Source: Sulfitobacter mediterraneus
GTDB lineage: Bacteria > Pseudomonadota > Alphaproteobacteria > Rhodobacterales > Rhodobacteraceae
NCBI RefSeq assembly: GCF_016801775.1
Contig: NZ_CP069005.1
Coordinates: forward strand, 1 to 64,000
Reading direction: 5' to 3'
Length of the DNA stretch: 64,000 nucleotides
Below are positions 8,841 to 17,814 of the stretch, piece by piece (position 1 is the stretch's first letter; each line of letters starts with the position of its first letter). The position numbers were made by a program, and so were the translations under genes. Under the pieces are notes generated by a model. It made no database searches, was not told the origin of the DNA, and saw only the letters and a list, made by a program, of their open reading frames with translations.

Positions 8841-9263
8841 TCAGATCAGGAATCGAGGGGGCCGCAGAAACCCTGATGTTTCGACGGAATGCGTCTGACC
8901 GCTCAGGATCATATATTCTTTCGCAGCAATAGGATCCGGGAATACCAAGTCTGCGTCTGGAATTACGACAGAAATGCATATTCCGTTACAACACTGAGTT
9001 GATTGATGCTCTGTTTCACCCATGTCGGAGGATATGTCATCCACGTCAACTGTCGCCGGGTGTTTCATGTGGTCGGCGTGGATATCAGTTCCCTGACCAA
9101 CTGTCGGTTCGCTGAGAAGGGAGCTGATCGATCCAGAATGCTGACCATCATGCATTCCCGAGGCCGCGTGTGCCGCAGAAGGTGGAGACAGAACCAATGC
9201 CAACGCAAAAGCGAAGCAAGTGAGGAATTTCACCCATACCGAAGTGGCGACACGCATTCTCAT
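8841..9263 (-). CDS. Secreted His/Cys-containing small protein, first gene of copper operon
   Basis: A roughly 140-residue exported protein. After a signal peptide (to about AAHA) comes a His/Met/Asp-rich section (MHDGQHSG, HADHMKH) and a CCNGICIS cluster, both plausible soft-metal ligands. I do not recognise a named family. ATG codons at 9263 and 9257 are possible starts, with a TTG further out at 9272. It heads the minus-strand operon 9263 to 1226. An imperfect palindrome of TTGAC and GTCAA sits just upstream at 9283-9298. Confidence 0.6.
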   Translation of the reverse strand: MRMRVATSVWVKFLTCFAFALALVLSPPSAAHAASGMHDGQHSGSISSLLSEPTVGQGTDIHADHMKHPATVDVDDISSDMGETEHQSTQCCNGICISVVIPDADLVFPDPIAAKEYMILSGQTHSVETSGFLRPPRFLI

Positions 9264-9461
9264 AAACGGCAACTTGGACGTTTTGACAAATTAGTCAACG
9301 CTTACAGCGCGGGAAGGTTTGGCACAATCTAGCGAGGCAGGCGAATTCTCGCTGCGAGCGCTCAAAACTGTTGCGCAATAGATACATAGCAACGTTCACC
9401 AGTCAGACAGAAGACGCGAAAATGGTAGTGAGTACTTCAGTAATGACTGGAAGTGCCGGGA

Positions 9462-9662
9462 CTAACTCAGTCTTTGCGATCCGTAGCCCGCATCGTGAAT
9501 CGCTGCCTTCAGAGCGCTTTCATCCAATGCGCTATCTACCTCGACGGAACGCGCAGTCAGGTCACAGGTGACAGTCGCGTGTGGGTCTATCGTCACAATG
9601 GCCTTCTCTATCGACGCGGTGCAATGTCCGCAGTTCATGTCCGGCACGCTGAACCTGATCAT
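9462..9662 (-). CDS. copZ: CopZ-like copper chaperone (HMA domain)
   Basis: A 66-residue single heavy-metal-associated domain with the Cu(I)-binding motif MNCGHC near the N-terminus and the usual beta-alpha-beta-beta-alpha-beta length. It should carry Cu(I) in the cytoplasm to the CopA ATPase. The start at 9662 has AAGGAG six bases upstream; a GTG directly before it is the alternative. It is divergent from copA, and the two genes have separate CueR-type promoters in the shared gap. Confidence 0.88.
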   Translation of the reverse strand: MIRFSVPDMNCGHCTASIEKAIVTIDPHATVTCDLTARSVEVDSALDESALKAAIHDAGYGSQRLS

Positions 9663-9685
9663 CACGATCTCCTTCTTGCTGCTGC

Positions 9686-9716
9686 TATCTAGGGCGTTCC
9701 CCTATGGGAAGGTCAA
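9686..9716 (-). promoter_or_regulatory. CueR-type promoter/operator for copZ
   Basis: On the minus strand a -35 TTGACC (9716-9711) is separated by exactly 19 bp from a -10 TAGATA (9691-9686). The spacer holds an imperfect dyad, TTCCC and GGGGAA. The over-long 19-bp spacer with an internal dyad is the signature of MerR-family activated promoters. cueR lies 2.6 kb away. Confidence 0.75.
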
Positions 9717-9744
9717 TGCCCGAAAAAATTCCTCGATGCACCTG

Positions 9745-9775
9745 TTGACCTTCCAGTGAATGGAACCCTTATGTG
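9745..9775 (+). promoter_or_regulatory. CueR-type promoter/operator for copA
   Basis: TTGACC (9745-9750), a 19-bp spacer containing TTCCAGTGAATGGAA, then TATGTG (9770-9775). This matches the architecture of CueR-controlled copA promoters, and the copA start codon follows 27 bp later. Good match in spacing and dyad. Confidence 0.82.
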
Positions 9776-9802
9776 AGAGAGGATCAGAATCAGGAGATTT
9801 CC

Positions 9803-12310
9803 ATGTCCGGTCCGCACAACGTCCGAATTTCCCTTCAAAACATGTCCTGCGCCTCTTGCGTCGGGCGGGTGGAGCGTGGGCTTTCCGGCCTGCCGGGTGT
9901 CAGCGACGTTCGCGTCAACCTCGCCAGCGAGACGGCCCAGGCGCAGATCGACGGGCCGGAGCGCATCTCGGACATCGTCGAGAAGCTGGAAGAGATTGGC
10001 TATCCGGCCCGTAAGCAGAGCACTCGCCTGAACGTGGCCTCCATGTCTTGTGCGTCCTGCGTTGGGCGGGTGGACAAGGCGCTGGCGGCGGTGCCGGGCG
10101 TGCTGGACGTGAACGTCAATCTGGCATCGGAAACTGCGACGGTAACGTATCTCGAAGGCTCGGTTGCGGTTGCGGACCTGCTGAAGGCGGCGGGTGACGC
10201 AGGCTATCCCGCGACCTTGCCGCCGGACAGCGCGCCGGAAGACACGAGTGCCCGCAAGGATGAAGAGGCGCGGACGCTGGCTCGCAGGACCGCGCTGGCG
10301 GCGGCCCTCGCCCTGCCTGTGTTTCTGCTGGAAATGGGCGCGCACCTGATCCCCGGCATGCATGGTCTGATCGGCGACACGATCGGCCATCGGGCAAGCT
10401 GGCTGATCCAGTTCGTCCTGACCACGGTGGTTCTGCTCTGGCCGGGGCGCAGCTTCTACACGCGCGGGTTTCCAGCCCTGCTCAAGCGTGCGCCGGACAT
10501 GAACAGCCTTGTCGCGGTCGGCACTTCTGCCGCCTATCTCTATTCTCTCGTGGCGCTATTCGCGCCCGCGCTGCTGCCCGAAGGGTCGCGTGCCGTCTAT
10601 TTCGAGGCGGCGGCAGTCATCGTCGTGCTAATCCTGCTGGGCCGGTGGCTGGAGGCGCGCGCCAAGGGCCGCACCGGCGCAGCGATCCAGAAGCTGCTGG
10701 GCCTTCAGGCCAAGACCGCCCGCGTGCTGGTGGACGGAGAGCCTGAGGACGTGGCCATCGAGCGCATCGCCGCGGGCGACATCCTGCTCGTGCGCCCCGG
10801 AGAGCGGATTGCCGTGGACGGTGAAGTGACCGAAGGCAGCGCCCGCGTCGATGAGAGCATGATCACCGGCGAGCCGGTGCCTGTGGCCAAGTCGTTGGGC
10901 GATCCCGTCACCGGCGGGACCGTCAACGGTTCCGGTGCCTTCCAGTTCCGTGCGACACGCGTGGGAGCGGATACGACGCTGGCGCAAATCATCCGTATGG
11001 TCGAAGAGGCGCAGGGTGCCAAGTTGCCGATCCAGGGTCTGGTGGATCGGATCACCCTGTGGTTTGTGCCCGCTGTCATGGCGCTGGCGCTGCTGACGGT
11101 GATGATCTGGCTGCTGGTCGGACCGTCGCCCGCCTTGTCCTTTGCGCTGGTCGCCGGAGTATCGGTGTTGATCATCGCCTGCCCCTGCGCGATGGGGCTG
11201 GCCACACCGACGTCGATCATGGTCGGCACCGGCCGTGCCGCCGAAATGGGTGTGCTGTTCCGCAAGGGCGACGCCCTGCAACAGCTTTCGACCGTCGATG
11301 TGGTCGCGCTGGACAAGACCGGCACGGTGACCGAAGGACGCCCCGAACTGACCGATCTGGTGCTGGCCGACGGCTTTGAACGGGCCGAGGTGCTGGCTCT
11401 GGTCGCGGCGGTCGAGGCGCGGTCGGAACATCCCATCGCCGAGGCCATCCTGCGGGCGGCGAAGGCCGAGGGCGTTGCCCGGCACGACGCGCAGAAATTC
11501 AAGTCCATCACTGGCCACGGTGTCCGGGCAGAAGTCGCGGGCCGGGACGTACTGGTGGGCGCCGACCGTTTGATGGCTCGCGAAAGGCTGGACATCGGCG
11601 CGTTGGTCGACGAAGAGCGCCGCCTGGCCGAGCGGGGCCGCACCGCGCTTTACGCCGCCATCGACGGACGCGTTGCCGCCGTCATCGCCGTGGCAGATCC
11701 GGTGAAGCCATCCAGCGCGGCCGCCATCCGGGCGCTGCACGATCTTGGCCTGAAAGTCACCATGATCACCGGCGACAAGCGCGAGACGGCAGAAGCCATC
11801 GCGCGCGAGACCGGCATCGACCATGTGATCGCGGGTGTGCTGCCGGATGGCAAGGTCGCGGCATTGGACGATCTGCGCGGCACGGGCCAGCAAATCGCCT
11901 TTGTCGGCGACGGCATCAACGATGCGCCCGCGCTTGCCCATGCGGACGTGGGCATCGCCATCGGCACCGGCACCGACGTCGCCATCGAATCGGCCGACGT
12001 GGTGCTGATGTCGGGCGATTTGCGCGGCGTGGTCAACGCGCTGGAAGTGTCGCGGCGTACGATGCGCAACATCCGCCAGAACCTGTTCTGGGCCTTCGGC
12101 TATAACGTAGCCCTCATTCCGGTGGCGGCGGGGCTGCTCTACCCGGTGTCGGGCCTGCTGCTGTCGCCGGTGCTGGCGGCTGGGGCAATGGCGCTCAGCT
12201 CGGTCTTCGTACTGACGAACGCGCTGCGCCTGCGCCGTGTCCGCCCGGCGATGGACGACGCGGCGAAGGCCGCGACTGCCCCCCGCATGTCCCCCCTCCC
12301 GGCAGAATGA
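9803..12310 (+). CDS. copA: Cu(I)-exporting P1B-type ATPase CopA
   Basis: An 835-residue copper-translocating ATPase. It has two N-terminal HMA domains with CASC sites at residues 16-19 and 83-86, eight predicted membrane helices, the ion-path motif CPC at 460-462, the phosphorylation site DKTGT with Asp504, and the hinge GDGINDAP near the C-terminus. It pumps Cu(I) from the cytoplasm to the periplasm using ATP. The start at 9803 is preceded by AGGAG. cueR follows 18 bp after the stop and is probably cotranscribed, giving autoregulation. The large open frame on the opposite strand here is a shadow of its GC-rich codons. Confidence 0.95.
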   Translation: MSGPHNVRISLQNMSCASCVGRVERGLSGLPGVSDVRVNLASETAQAQIDGPERISDIVEKLEEIGYPARKQSTRLNVASMSCASCVGRVDKALAAVPGVLDVNVNLASETATVTYLEGSVAVADLLKAAGDAGYPATLPPDSAPEDTSARKDEEARTLARRTALAAALALPVFLLEMGAHLIPGMHGLIGDTIGHRASWLIQFVLTTVVLLWPGRSFYTRGFPALLKRAPDMNSLVAVGTSAAYLYSLVALFAPALLPEGSRAVYFEAAAVIVVLILLGRWLEARAKGRTGAAIQKLLGLQAKTARVLVDGEPEDVAIERIAAGDILLVRPGERIAVDGEVTEGSARVDESMITGEPVPVAKSLGDPVTGGTVNGSGAFQFRATRVGADTTLAQIIRMVEEAQGAKLPIQGLVDRITLWFVPAVMALALLTVMIWLLVGPSPALSFALVAGVSVLIIACPCAMGLATPTSIMVGTGRAAEMGVLFRKGDALQQLSTVDVVALDKTGTVTEGRPELTDLVLADGFERAEVLALVAAVEARSEHPIAEAILRAAKAEGVARHDAQKFKSITGHGVRAEVAGRDVLVGADRLMARERLDIGALVDEERRLAERGRTALYAAIDGRVAAVIAVADPVKPSSAAAIRALHDLGLKVTMITGDKRETAEAIARETGIDHVIAGVLPDGKVAALDDLRGTGQQIAFVGDGINDAPALAHADVGIAIGTGTDVAIESADVVLMSGDLRGVVNALEVSRRTMRNIRQNLFWAFGYNVALIPVAAGLLYPVSGLLLSPVLAAGAMALSSVFVLTNALRLRRVRPAMDDAAKAATAPRMSPLPAE

Positions 12311-12328
12311 AACAAGGAGAAAACGATC

Positions 12329-12748
12329 ATGAATATCGGAGACGTGGCCGACCTGTCCGGCCTTCCTGCGAAGACCATCCGCTACTACGAGGACATCGGG
12401 CTGGTCGAGCCGCTGCGCAGCGCGAACGGTTATCGCAGCTTTCGGCAGAGCGACGTCCACAAGCTGGCGTTTCTTGGGCGAGCGCGTGCGCTTGGCTTCA
12501 CCATCGAGGACTGCCGGAGCCTGCTGAAACTCTATGCCGATACCGACCGCGCCAGCGCGGAGGTCAAGCAGATCGCCGAGGAACACCTCGACCGGATCGA
12601 CCGGAAAATCGCAGAACTGACCGAGATGCGCGCGACGTTGTCGCACCTTGTCGATGCCTGCGCTGGCGATCACAGGCCTGATTGCCCGATTCTCGCAGAT
12701 CTGGCGATGGAAGAGGGTAAGACCCGGACCGCAAGGGCAGCGGATTAA
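12329..12748 (+). CDS. cueR: CueR copper-responsive MerR-family regulator
   Basis: A 139-residue MerR-family activator. The N-terminal winged helix begins MNIGDVADLSGL, a dimerisation coiled coil follows, and the metal loop has Cys111 and Cys119 (CAGDHRPDC), which align with Cys112 and Cys120 that chelate Cu(I) in E. coli CueR. It would open 19-bp-spacer promoters in response to Cu(I) or Ag(I). Candidate targets in this window are the sites at 9686, 9745, 17245 and 21569. It lies directly after copA. Confidence 0.9.
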   Translation: MNIGDVADLSGLPAKTIRYYEDIGLVEPLRSANGYRSFRQSDVHKLAFLGRARALGFTIEDCRSLLKLYADTDRASAEVKQIAEEHLDRIDRKIAELTEMRATLSHLVDACAGDHRPDCPILADLAMEEGKTRTARAAD

Positions 12749-12880
12749 GCGGGCTTCGATCTGTCCCCCAGCGGGCCGCGCCACCCATAAGGTGCGACTG
12801 GCTGCAGCTATTTCGGAACATTCCAGCGCGGGAAAGTTGTTCCACCTCTAGACTTCACGATTTCGAGAGAGGACAACTTC

Positions 12881-13753
12881 ATGTCATATGGCCGCTTTTT
12901 CGCGATGATCGCCACATCTACCGTCGTCATGTTCGGTCTGATGTATCTCAATACCTACCTCTGGACGCATGTGTTCTGGTCGGAAACGCGGGCCTACATG
13001 GCTCTCCTGATGGGTGCCACCATGGCGATCATCATGCTGGGCTTCATGCTGTCGATGTATTCCAGCAAGACGGCTAACGCAGCCATCTTCATCGGTGCCG
13101 CTGTGGTCTTTGCCGCCTCGCTTTGGCTGGTCCGCAGCCAAGTGACGGTGGGCGACACCAGCTACATGCGGGCAATGATCCCGCACCACTCGATCGCGAT
13201 CATGACCTCCAGCCGCGCCGATATCTCGGACCCGCGCGTGCGCAAGCTGGCGGATGAGATCATCTATGCGCAGGACAAGGAAATCGCCGAGATGCGTTAT
13301 CTGGTGAACGATATCGACGCCAACGGTGACAGTCCGGCACAGTCAGAAAGCGGACCGACGCAGATCATGAGCCTTGACGAGGCGCTATCAACCCCGGAAG
13401 TCGCCATTCTCGACCTCGAATTTCTTACTACGGAGGACATTGCGCAGATGTTTCCCGGCGGCGCGGCGTGCACGTTCACCTACACCACCACAAGCAGGCC
13501 TGCGCTTGCGGTGGGCCGCATCGACGGTGGGAGTGTAGCTCTCGCCAAGATCAGCGGCGATCTGGTGCGGCTGGAGGCTGGCGACGCCGGAAGCACTTGG
13601 GGCACGGAAGGCATGACAGTGGCGTTGAGCGCGCCGAGCGGAACCGGCACATTGGACGCAAATAGTGGCGAAATGCAGGACGCCGATCTCGTTCTCGAAC
13701 TTGGGTCCGGTCTGCGTGCAGGGTATCGCGGATATTACGGTTGCGGTGCCTGA
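12881..13753 (+). CDS. DUF305-family membrane protein with C-terminal extension
   Basis: A 290-residue protein. Three hydrophobic segments (about 5-28, 38-58 and 65-85) lead into a DUF305 module with the typical phrase MIPHHSIAIMTS and later AQDKEIAEMR; this ferritin-like helical domain is common in copper islands and may bind copper through His and Met. The C-terminal half (about 150-290) is a separate exported-looking domain with one Cys early and one at the end, which I do not recognise. GAGAGGAC precedes the start. It lies downstream of cueR, in the same direction as the following gene. Confidence 0.72.
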   Translation: MSYGRFFAMIATSTVVMFGLMYLNTYLWTHVFWSETRAYMALLMGATMAIIMLGFMLSMYSSKTANAAIFIGAAVVFAASLWLVRSQVTVGDTSYMRAMIPHHSIAIMTSSRADISDPRVRKLADEIIYAQDKEIAEMRYLVNDIDANGDSPAQSESGPTQIMSLDEALSTPEVAILDLEFLTTEDIAQMFPGGAACTFTYTTTSRPALAVGRIDGGSVALAKISGDLVRLEAGDAGSTWGTEGMTVALSAPSGTGTLDANSGEMQDADLVLELGSGLRAGYRGYYGCGA

Positions 13754-13775
13754 ACCAGAAACTGGAGGAAACACC

Positions 13776-14540
13776 ATGCCGAAAGACGCATCGAAATCAG
13801 CCCAACTCTACCGGATGGTCATGCAGGATCATCTTTGCCCTTATGGTCTCAAGTCCAAAGACCTGCTCGAACGGGAAGGGTACGAGGTCGAGGATCATCA
13901 CCTGACGACACGTGAGGAAACCGATGCCTTCATGGAAAAGCACGGGGTCGAGACCACGCCGCAGACCTGGATCGGCGACAAGCGGATTGGCGGCTACGAC
14001 GATCTGCGGGTCCATTTCGGCCTCGACGCGCCGGAAAGTGAGCGCTCGGACACCTCCTATCGGCCGGTGATCGCGATCTTTGCCGTCGCGTTTCTGATGG
14101 CGCTCGGCCTGTCATGGTACAGCTTTGGAACCATCCTCAGCCTGCGCGCGCTGGAATGGTTCGTCTCGATCTCGATGTGCTTGCTTGCAGTGCAGAAGCT
14201 TCAGGATGTCGAGAGCTTTTCGACCATGTTCCTGAATTACGACCTGCTGGCGCGCCGCTGGGTGCGCTACGGCTATCTCTATCCCTTCGGAGAGGCCTTC
14301 GCCGGTATCCTCATGGTCGCCGGGGCGCTCACCTGGCTGTCGGCACCCGTGGCCTTGTTCATCGGCACCGTCGGCGCGGTTTCGGTCTTCAAGGCCGTGT
14401 ACATCGAAAGGCGCGAGTTGAAATGCGCCTGCGTCGGGGGAGACAGCAACGTGCCACTAGGGTTCGTCTCGCTCACCGAGAACCTGATGATGATGGTCAT
14501 GGGTATCTGGATGCCGATCCGGGTCTACCTGATCGGTTGA
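13776..14540 (+). CDS. Glutaredoxin-MauE/DoxX-like membrane fusion
   Basis: A 254-residue protein. Residues about 10-85 are a glutaredoxin domain with the active site CPYG at 21-24 and a TTPQTW cis-proline region. Residues about 90-254 contain four to five membrane helices of the MauE/DoxX type, with a cytoplasmic-side CACVGG pair. Such fusions probably pass electrons between cytoplasmic thiols and the membrane; the role in copper resistance is inferred from context. The start at 13776 has TGGAGG upstream; a longer frame from 13665 overlaps the previous gene. It begins 22 bp after the DUF305 gene. Confidence 0.75.
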   Translation: MPKDASKSAQLYRMVMQDHLCPYGLKSKDLLEREGYEVEDHHLTTREETDAFMEKHGVETTPQTWIGDKRIGGYDDLRVHFGLDAPESERSDTSYRPVIAIFAVAFLMALGLSWYSFGTILSLRALEWFVSISMCLLAVQKLQDVESFSTMFLNYDLLARRWVRYGYLYPFGEAFAGILMVAGALTWLSAPVALFIGTVGAVSVFKAVYIERRELKCACVGGDSNVPLGFVSLTENLMMMVMGIWMPIRVYLIG

Positions 14541-14545
14541 CGGCC

Positions 14546-14568
14546 CCGCGACCTCTACAGAGGCGCGG
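14546..14568 (+). terminator. Candidate terminator between convergent genes
   Basis: A stem of CCGCG/CGCGG extended by CCTC/GAGG lies just after the plus-strand stop at 14540 and is followed about 10 bases later by CCTTTTT. It separates two convergent transcription units. Confidence 0.5.
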
Positions 14569-14643
14569 CGTGTACGACCTTTTTGACTGGTGGAGATGAT
14601 CCCCACTTACCAGCCATCGCGCCAAGAGCTGGTTCGAAGTTCG

Positions 14644-15384
14644 TCAGCCGATTGTCGCGAGAAAGGGAAACGTCCCCAGCAGCCAATATGCAAACCGTGA
14701 CAGTTGCCCGGTCATGATGGCAACTCCCATGATGATCATGGCAACACCCGCGCCCTTGTAGAGCCAGCGACCGGCCTTGCCGATCTGCCTTACCCGCGCG
14801 GCGATGGCGTCGGTGAACAGCGCAGCCAGCAGGAAAGGCACCCCCAGACCAGCGGAATAGATCGACAGCAGCCAGATGCCGTCCGACATGCCGCCGGAGG
14901 TCGAACTGAGTGTCAGGATCGCGCCGAGGATCGGTCCGATGCAAGGTGTCCAGCCAAAGGCGAAGGCCAGTCCCAGCAAGTAGGCCCCAAACGGGCGACC
15001 GCCGGGAATGTCGAGATTGAAACGGGTATCGCGCGAGAACGCATCCAGACGAAAGATACCCACCATGAACAGTCCGAACAGAATGATGATCCCGCCACCG
15101 AAATAATTCAGCTCAGTGCGCCATGTCAGCAGCAGCGACCCGAGCGCGCTGGCCCCGGCCCCGAGGGCGACGAAGACCGTCGAAAAGCCCAGCACGAAGC
15201 AGGCACTCAATCCGAGCGCCCCGGCACGTGCCCGCAGACCAACCGACCGCGTCGTACGCAGGTCCGGCTGCCCCGCAATGTACGAAACGTAGCCGGGCAC
15301 CAGTGGCAGTACACAAGGCGACAGGAACGAAATGGCACCCGCAAGGAAGGCCGCGAAAATGCCGATGCCGGAAATATCCATCAT
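14644..15384 (-). CDS. ccdA: CcdA/DsbD-like cytochrome c biogenesis membrane protein
   Basis: A 246-residue six-helix membrane protein of the CcdA (DsbD beta-domain) family. The redox cysteines are in SPCVLPLVPGY of the first helix and GWTPCIGP of the central helix. It moves reducing equivalents from cytoplasmic thioredoxin to periplasmic thioredoxin-like proteins. Here its partners are likely TlpA, CcmG and SCO proteins encoded in the adjacent operons. Its ATG overlaps the preceding stop (ATGA); a second in-frame ATG follows directly. Confidence 0.87.
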   Translation of the reverse strand: MMDISGIGIFAAFLAGAISFLSPCVLPLVPGYVSYIAGQPDLRTTRSVGLRARAGALGLSACFVLGFSTVFVALGAGASALGSLLLTWRTELNYFGGGIIILFGLFMVGIFRLDAFSRDTRFNLDIPGGRPFGAYLLGLAFAFGWTPCIGPILGAILTLSSTSGGMSDGIWLLSIYSAGLGVPFLLAALFTDAIAARVRQIGKAGRWLYKGAGVAMIIMGVAIMTGQLSRFAYWLLGTFPFLATIG

Positions 15385-15872
15385 GTTTCTCGCTTAGTGT
15401 TGAAGGACCACACGGCCCACCAGAACGCGACCAGCGGGACCACGATCCATTGCAAAACAGGTGACAGGCCCGCATCGAGGACCGGAATGATCGGCATCAG
15501 GTCCGAATAGGCCCAGGCCGCGCGGATCACGATGTTGAGCCATTCGCTGAACAGCGTGTATCCCAGTCCAAACACCACCGTCAGGACGGTCACAGACCGC
15601 CGCGTGGAGGCGACTAGGGGCCAGCCCCGGCCCGACAGCATGAGGGCAAGCATCAGCGCGCTCATGGCGATCAGGATATCACCACCCGTGCAATGGACGG
15701 CTGCGAAGACAATCTCACCCCAGGTGCCCTCGTTCCATATCGTGTAGAGCGGCATATGCGCGAACTCCCAGATCAGATTGGCCGGGATGATCACCGAAAA
15801 ATACCGACGCAGAGCTGTCAGGGAAATTCCGTCTGTCGAGGACAGCCTGACGCCAGTCGCAAAGACACTCAT
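15381..15872 (-). CDS. Four-helix membrane protein of unknown function in SCO operon
   Basis: A 163-residue integral membrane protein with about four hydrophobic segments (NLIWEFAHMPLYTIW, then LIAMSALMLALML, VLTVVFGLGYTLF and VLQWIVVPLVAFWW). It contains His residues at a membrane face (EFAHMP; AAVHCTGGD). I do not recognise a named family. The start at 15872 overlaps the SCO gene stop by four bases (ATGA), and its own stop overlaps ccdA, so three genes are translationally chained. A role in copper or haem handling is inferred only from this coupling. Confidence 0.65.
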   Translation of the reverse strand: MSVFATGVRLSSTDGISLTALRRYFSVIIPANLIWEFAHMPLYTIWNEGTWGEIVFAAVHCTGGDILIAMSALMLALMLSGRGWPLVASTRRSVTVLTVVFGLGYTLFSEWLNIVIRAAWAYSDLMPIIPVLDAGLSPVLQWIVVPLVAFWWAVWSFNTKRET

Positions 15873-16564
15873 TGAGACACACCTGTCAGCCGGTCCCACC
15901 AGCTGGGCTCCCGGCGTCGATGCTGTGCGTTGTTGATCAACTCGCTGACATAGAGGATGAGGTTCACGTTCTTGAAGTCCATGCCATGAAATTTTGCAGC
16001 GAACCGCCCGCCGATATCCACGACATGGGTGACCGCTCCGTGCATCATCATGTCGCTGTCGGCGGTCATCGTGAACTCCAGCCCATATTCCCGCGCCAGA
16101 AGGCGCGTTGCGTCATCAGATTGATCAGGCTGCTTGGTCAAAATGACCCAGTTGCTCGGATCGAGTCCATGCCGATCCACGTAATCGCGCAGCACGTCCG
16201 GCGTGTCATTCACCGGATCGGTGGTGATCGAGATGAACTGCACAAGCTCCTTCATCGGCCCGTCGTTGATCGAAGTCTGTATGGCCGCGATCTTTTCGGA
16301 GTGGAGCGGGCAGATATCCGGGCAATTGGCGTAGATGAAGTGCAGGATGATCACCTTGTCGCTGAAATCCGACAGGCGCACAGTATTCCCCTCGGAATCC
16401 TGCAACTCGAAACCTGGTGCCTGCACCTCATCGACAACCTGGAAGTATGGCTCCATCTCGAACATACGTGCATCCAGGTTTTCACCGGGATGATCGGCTA
16501 AAGCTGGAGAGGAGATCGTACCCGCAAGTATCGCCAAAGCGGCGCGTCGTGTCAGTGCTGTCAA
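15869..16564 (-). CDS. SCO1/SenC-family copper metallochaperone
   Basis: A 231-residue exported thioredoxin-fold protein. A twin-Arg/Ala-type leader (MTALTRRAALAILAG) is followed by the metal/redox motif CPDIC (Cys81, Cys85) and a candidate third ligand at His175 in DMMMHGAV. SCO proteins bind copper and serve in cytochrome oxidase CuA assembly or periplasmic thiol redox. It is one of three SCO genes in the window and differs clearly from the other two, which have CPDVC with a GH/NH-T-x-H/S tail. Confidence 0.87.
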   Translation of the reverse strand: MTALTRRAALAILAGTISSPALADHPGENLDARMFEMEPYFQVVDEVQAPGFELQDSEGNTVRLSDFSDKVIILHFIYANCPDICPLHSEKIAAIQTSINDGPMKELVQFISITTDPVNDTPDVLRDYVDRHGLDPSNWVILTKQPDQSDDATRLLAREYGLEFTMTADSDMMMHGAVTHVVDIGGRFAAKFHGMDFKNVNLILYVSELINNAQHRRREPSWWDRLTGVSQ

Positions 16565-16625
16565 TTCTTAAATCCTTCAAAACTTTTGCCTGCCGATCCG
16601 CAGACCGACAGGCATTTTCGGCAGT

Positions 16626-16898
16626 TTAGCCGTCAGAATTTGGCGACGGCATCATGCCGCCGTCCATGTTCTCCGTCATGGACGCCATCATCTCGGTGCA
16701 GGCTTCCATCATGGGCTTCATTTCGGCCATCATCTTCATCATGCCCTCCATATCGCCATCCATCATGCCGCCTTGCATGGCACCGTCATTCTGCATCATC
16801 TCGCCGGTATCAGGCGTCGCCTGTTCCTGGGCGCTGACGGCAAATGCACTTGCGGTAACGGCTGACGCTACGACGAAGGTTTTAAATGCTTTTCTCAT
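16626..16898 (-). CDS. Periplasmic methionine-rich metal-binding protein
   Basis: A 90-residue exported protein. After a signal peptide ending near VSA, the mature part is packed with Met (MMQNDGAMQGGMMDGDMEGMM, then MKPMMEACTEMMASM), with one Cys. Such low-complexity Met-rich segments bind Cu(I) or Ag(I) through thioethers. AAGGAG precedes the start. It is the second gene behind the CueR-type promoter at 17245-17275. Confidence 0.75.
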   Translation of the reverse strand: MRKAFKTFVVASAVTASAFAVSAQEQATPDTGEMMQNDGAMQGGMMDGDMEGMMKMMAEMKPMMEACTEMMASMTENMDGGMMPSPNSDG

Positions 16899-16938
16899 GG
16901 TTTTCTCCTTGGGTTAATCGTGTGGTTATCGAAAGAAC

Positions 16939-17220
16939 TCAATCGGGAGACGCCCCCTCGGGCGATTTGGAACAGCCCTTTCCGGACCCGCCCTTCATGC
17001 ACAGACCCAGGCCGCACATCGCAGCGCAGGGGGCCAGCGAGACCAGAACAGGCGCGAGCCCGATCGCGCTGAGCCATCCCCAGTTCAAGGCCATGCCGCC
17101 CCCGATCAAGGTTGCCGCACCGACGAACAGCAATCGTCTGCGCGTCAGCCACCCGGGCCAGTTGCCTGCGCTTTCGATGTCGGCGGCACCCGCGATGTTG
17201 GAAGGTGATATGTCGGTCAT
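16939..17220 (-). CDS. Small Cys-containing membrane protein, first gene behind a CueR promoter
   Basis: A 93-residue protein with two hydrophobic stretches (LLFVGAATLIGGGMAL; IGLAPVLVSLAPCAAMCGLGLC) and a C-terminal Cys/Gly/Ser/Lys tail. The cluster CAAMCGLGLCMKGGSGKGC holds four Cys and a Met and could bind soft metal. I do not recognise a family. AAAGGA lies upstream of the start. The nearest regulatory element is the perfect CueR-type dyad 25 bp upstream. Confidence 0.65.
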   Translation of the reverse strand: MTDISPSNIAGAADIESAGNWPGWLTRRRLLFVGAATLIGGGMALNWGWLSAIGLAPVLVSLAPCAAMCGLGLCMKGGSGKGCSKSPEGASPD

Positions 17221-17244
17221 CCGGGAAATCCTTTCGATATTAGT

Positions 17245-17275
17245 GAAGTAGTCATTCCAGTAACTGGAAGGTCAA
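17245..17275 (-). promoter_or_regulatory. CueR-type promoter for the SCO-ccdA operon
   Basis: On the minus strand: TTGACC (17275-17270), 19 bp, TACTTC (17250-17245). The spacer carries the perfect dyad TTCCAGTTACTGGAA, the best CueR-like box in the window. It should drive 17220 to 14644. Confidence 0.85.
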
Positions 17276-17301
17276 GGTTGAGAGAACGTCTTCTGGGGCA
17301 C

Positions 17302-17814
17302 TCATTCGATAAATCCGCTCAGAAAGGACACCATTTCGGGGTCGTCCCATTCGGCCGGGCCGACCAGTCGACCAAGCTCCCGCCCCTGCGCGTCGATCAG
17401 GATCGTCGTCGGCAGGCCGACAGTACGCAGCGCAGTGGCTGAAAGCATGGTCTGGTCGACATACATCTTGAGATTGGAAACTCCGATTTCGTCGTAGAAG
17501 CGGCGCACGACTTTTGATCCGGCCCGGTCGATGGAAAGGGCGACCACCTCGAAGTCGTCGCCGCCAAGTTCCGCTTGCAGCGCATCCAGTGTCGGCATCT
17601 CTTCCCGGCAAGGGACGCACCAAGTTGCCCAGACATTCACGAGGATCACTTTGCCGCGAAAATCTTCCATGTCTCCCCGGCTTCCGTCTTCTTTCTCGTA
17701 GCGCACATTGGCGACAGGCTGCGGGGTGTCGTGAAGTGCAAACCCTTGCGGTGTCGCGAAAGCCGCGCCGACGGACAGTGCCAAGGCGATCAGCGCCGGT
17801 TTCAGATTTTTCAT
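17302..17814 (-). CDS. TlpA/ResA-like periplasmic thioredoxin
   Basis: A 170-residue exported thiol-disulfide protein with a signal peptide (about 1-26), active site WCVPC (Cys66, Cys69) and the cis-proline phrase VGLPTT. TlpA-type proteins reduce SCO or apocytochrome thiols in the periplasm. It is coupled to the CcmG-like gene by a 4-base overlap and terminates just before the CueR-type promoter of the next operon. Confidence 0.85.
   Translation of the reverse strand: MKNLKPALIALALSVGAAFATPQGFALHDTPQPVANVRYEKEDGSRGDMEDFRGKVILVNVWATWCVPCREEMPTLDALQAELGGDDFEVVALSIDRAGSKVVRRFYDEIGVSNLKMYVDQTMLSATALRTVGLPTTILIDAQGRELGRLVGPAEWDDPEMVSFLSGFIE

Noticed and set aside
10628..12784. Long open frame opposite copA (over 700 codons)
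   Set aside because: It mirrors the codon structure of copA, has no domain resemblance, and is a GC-driven shadow.
12815..12843. Nested inverted repeats GGAAC/GTTCC and TTCC/GGAA upstream of the DUF305 gene as a CueR site
   Set aside because: No -35 TTGAC-like element and no -10 at 19 bp; kept out of the promoter list.
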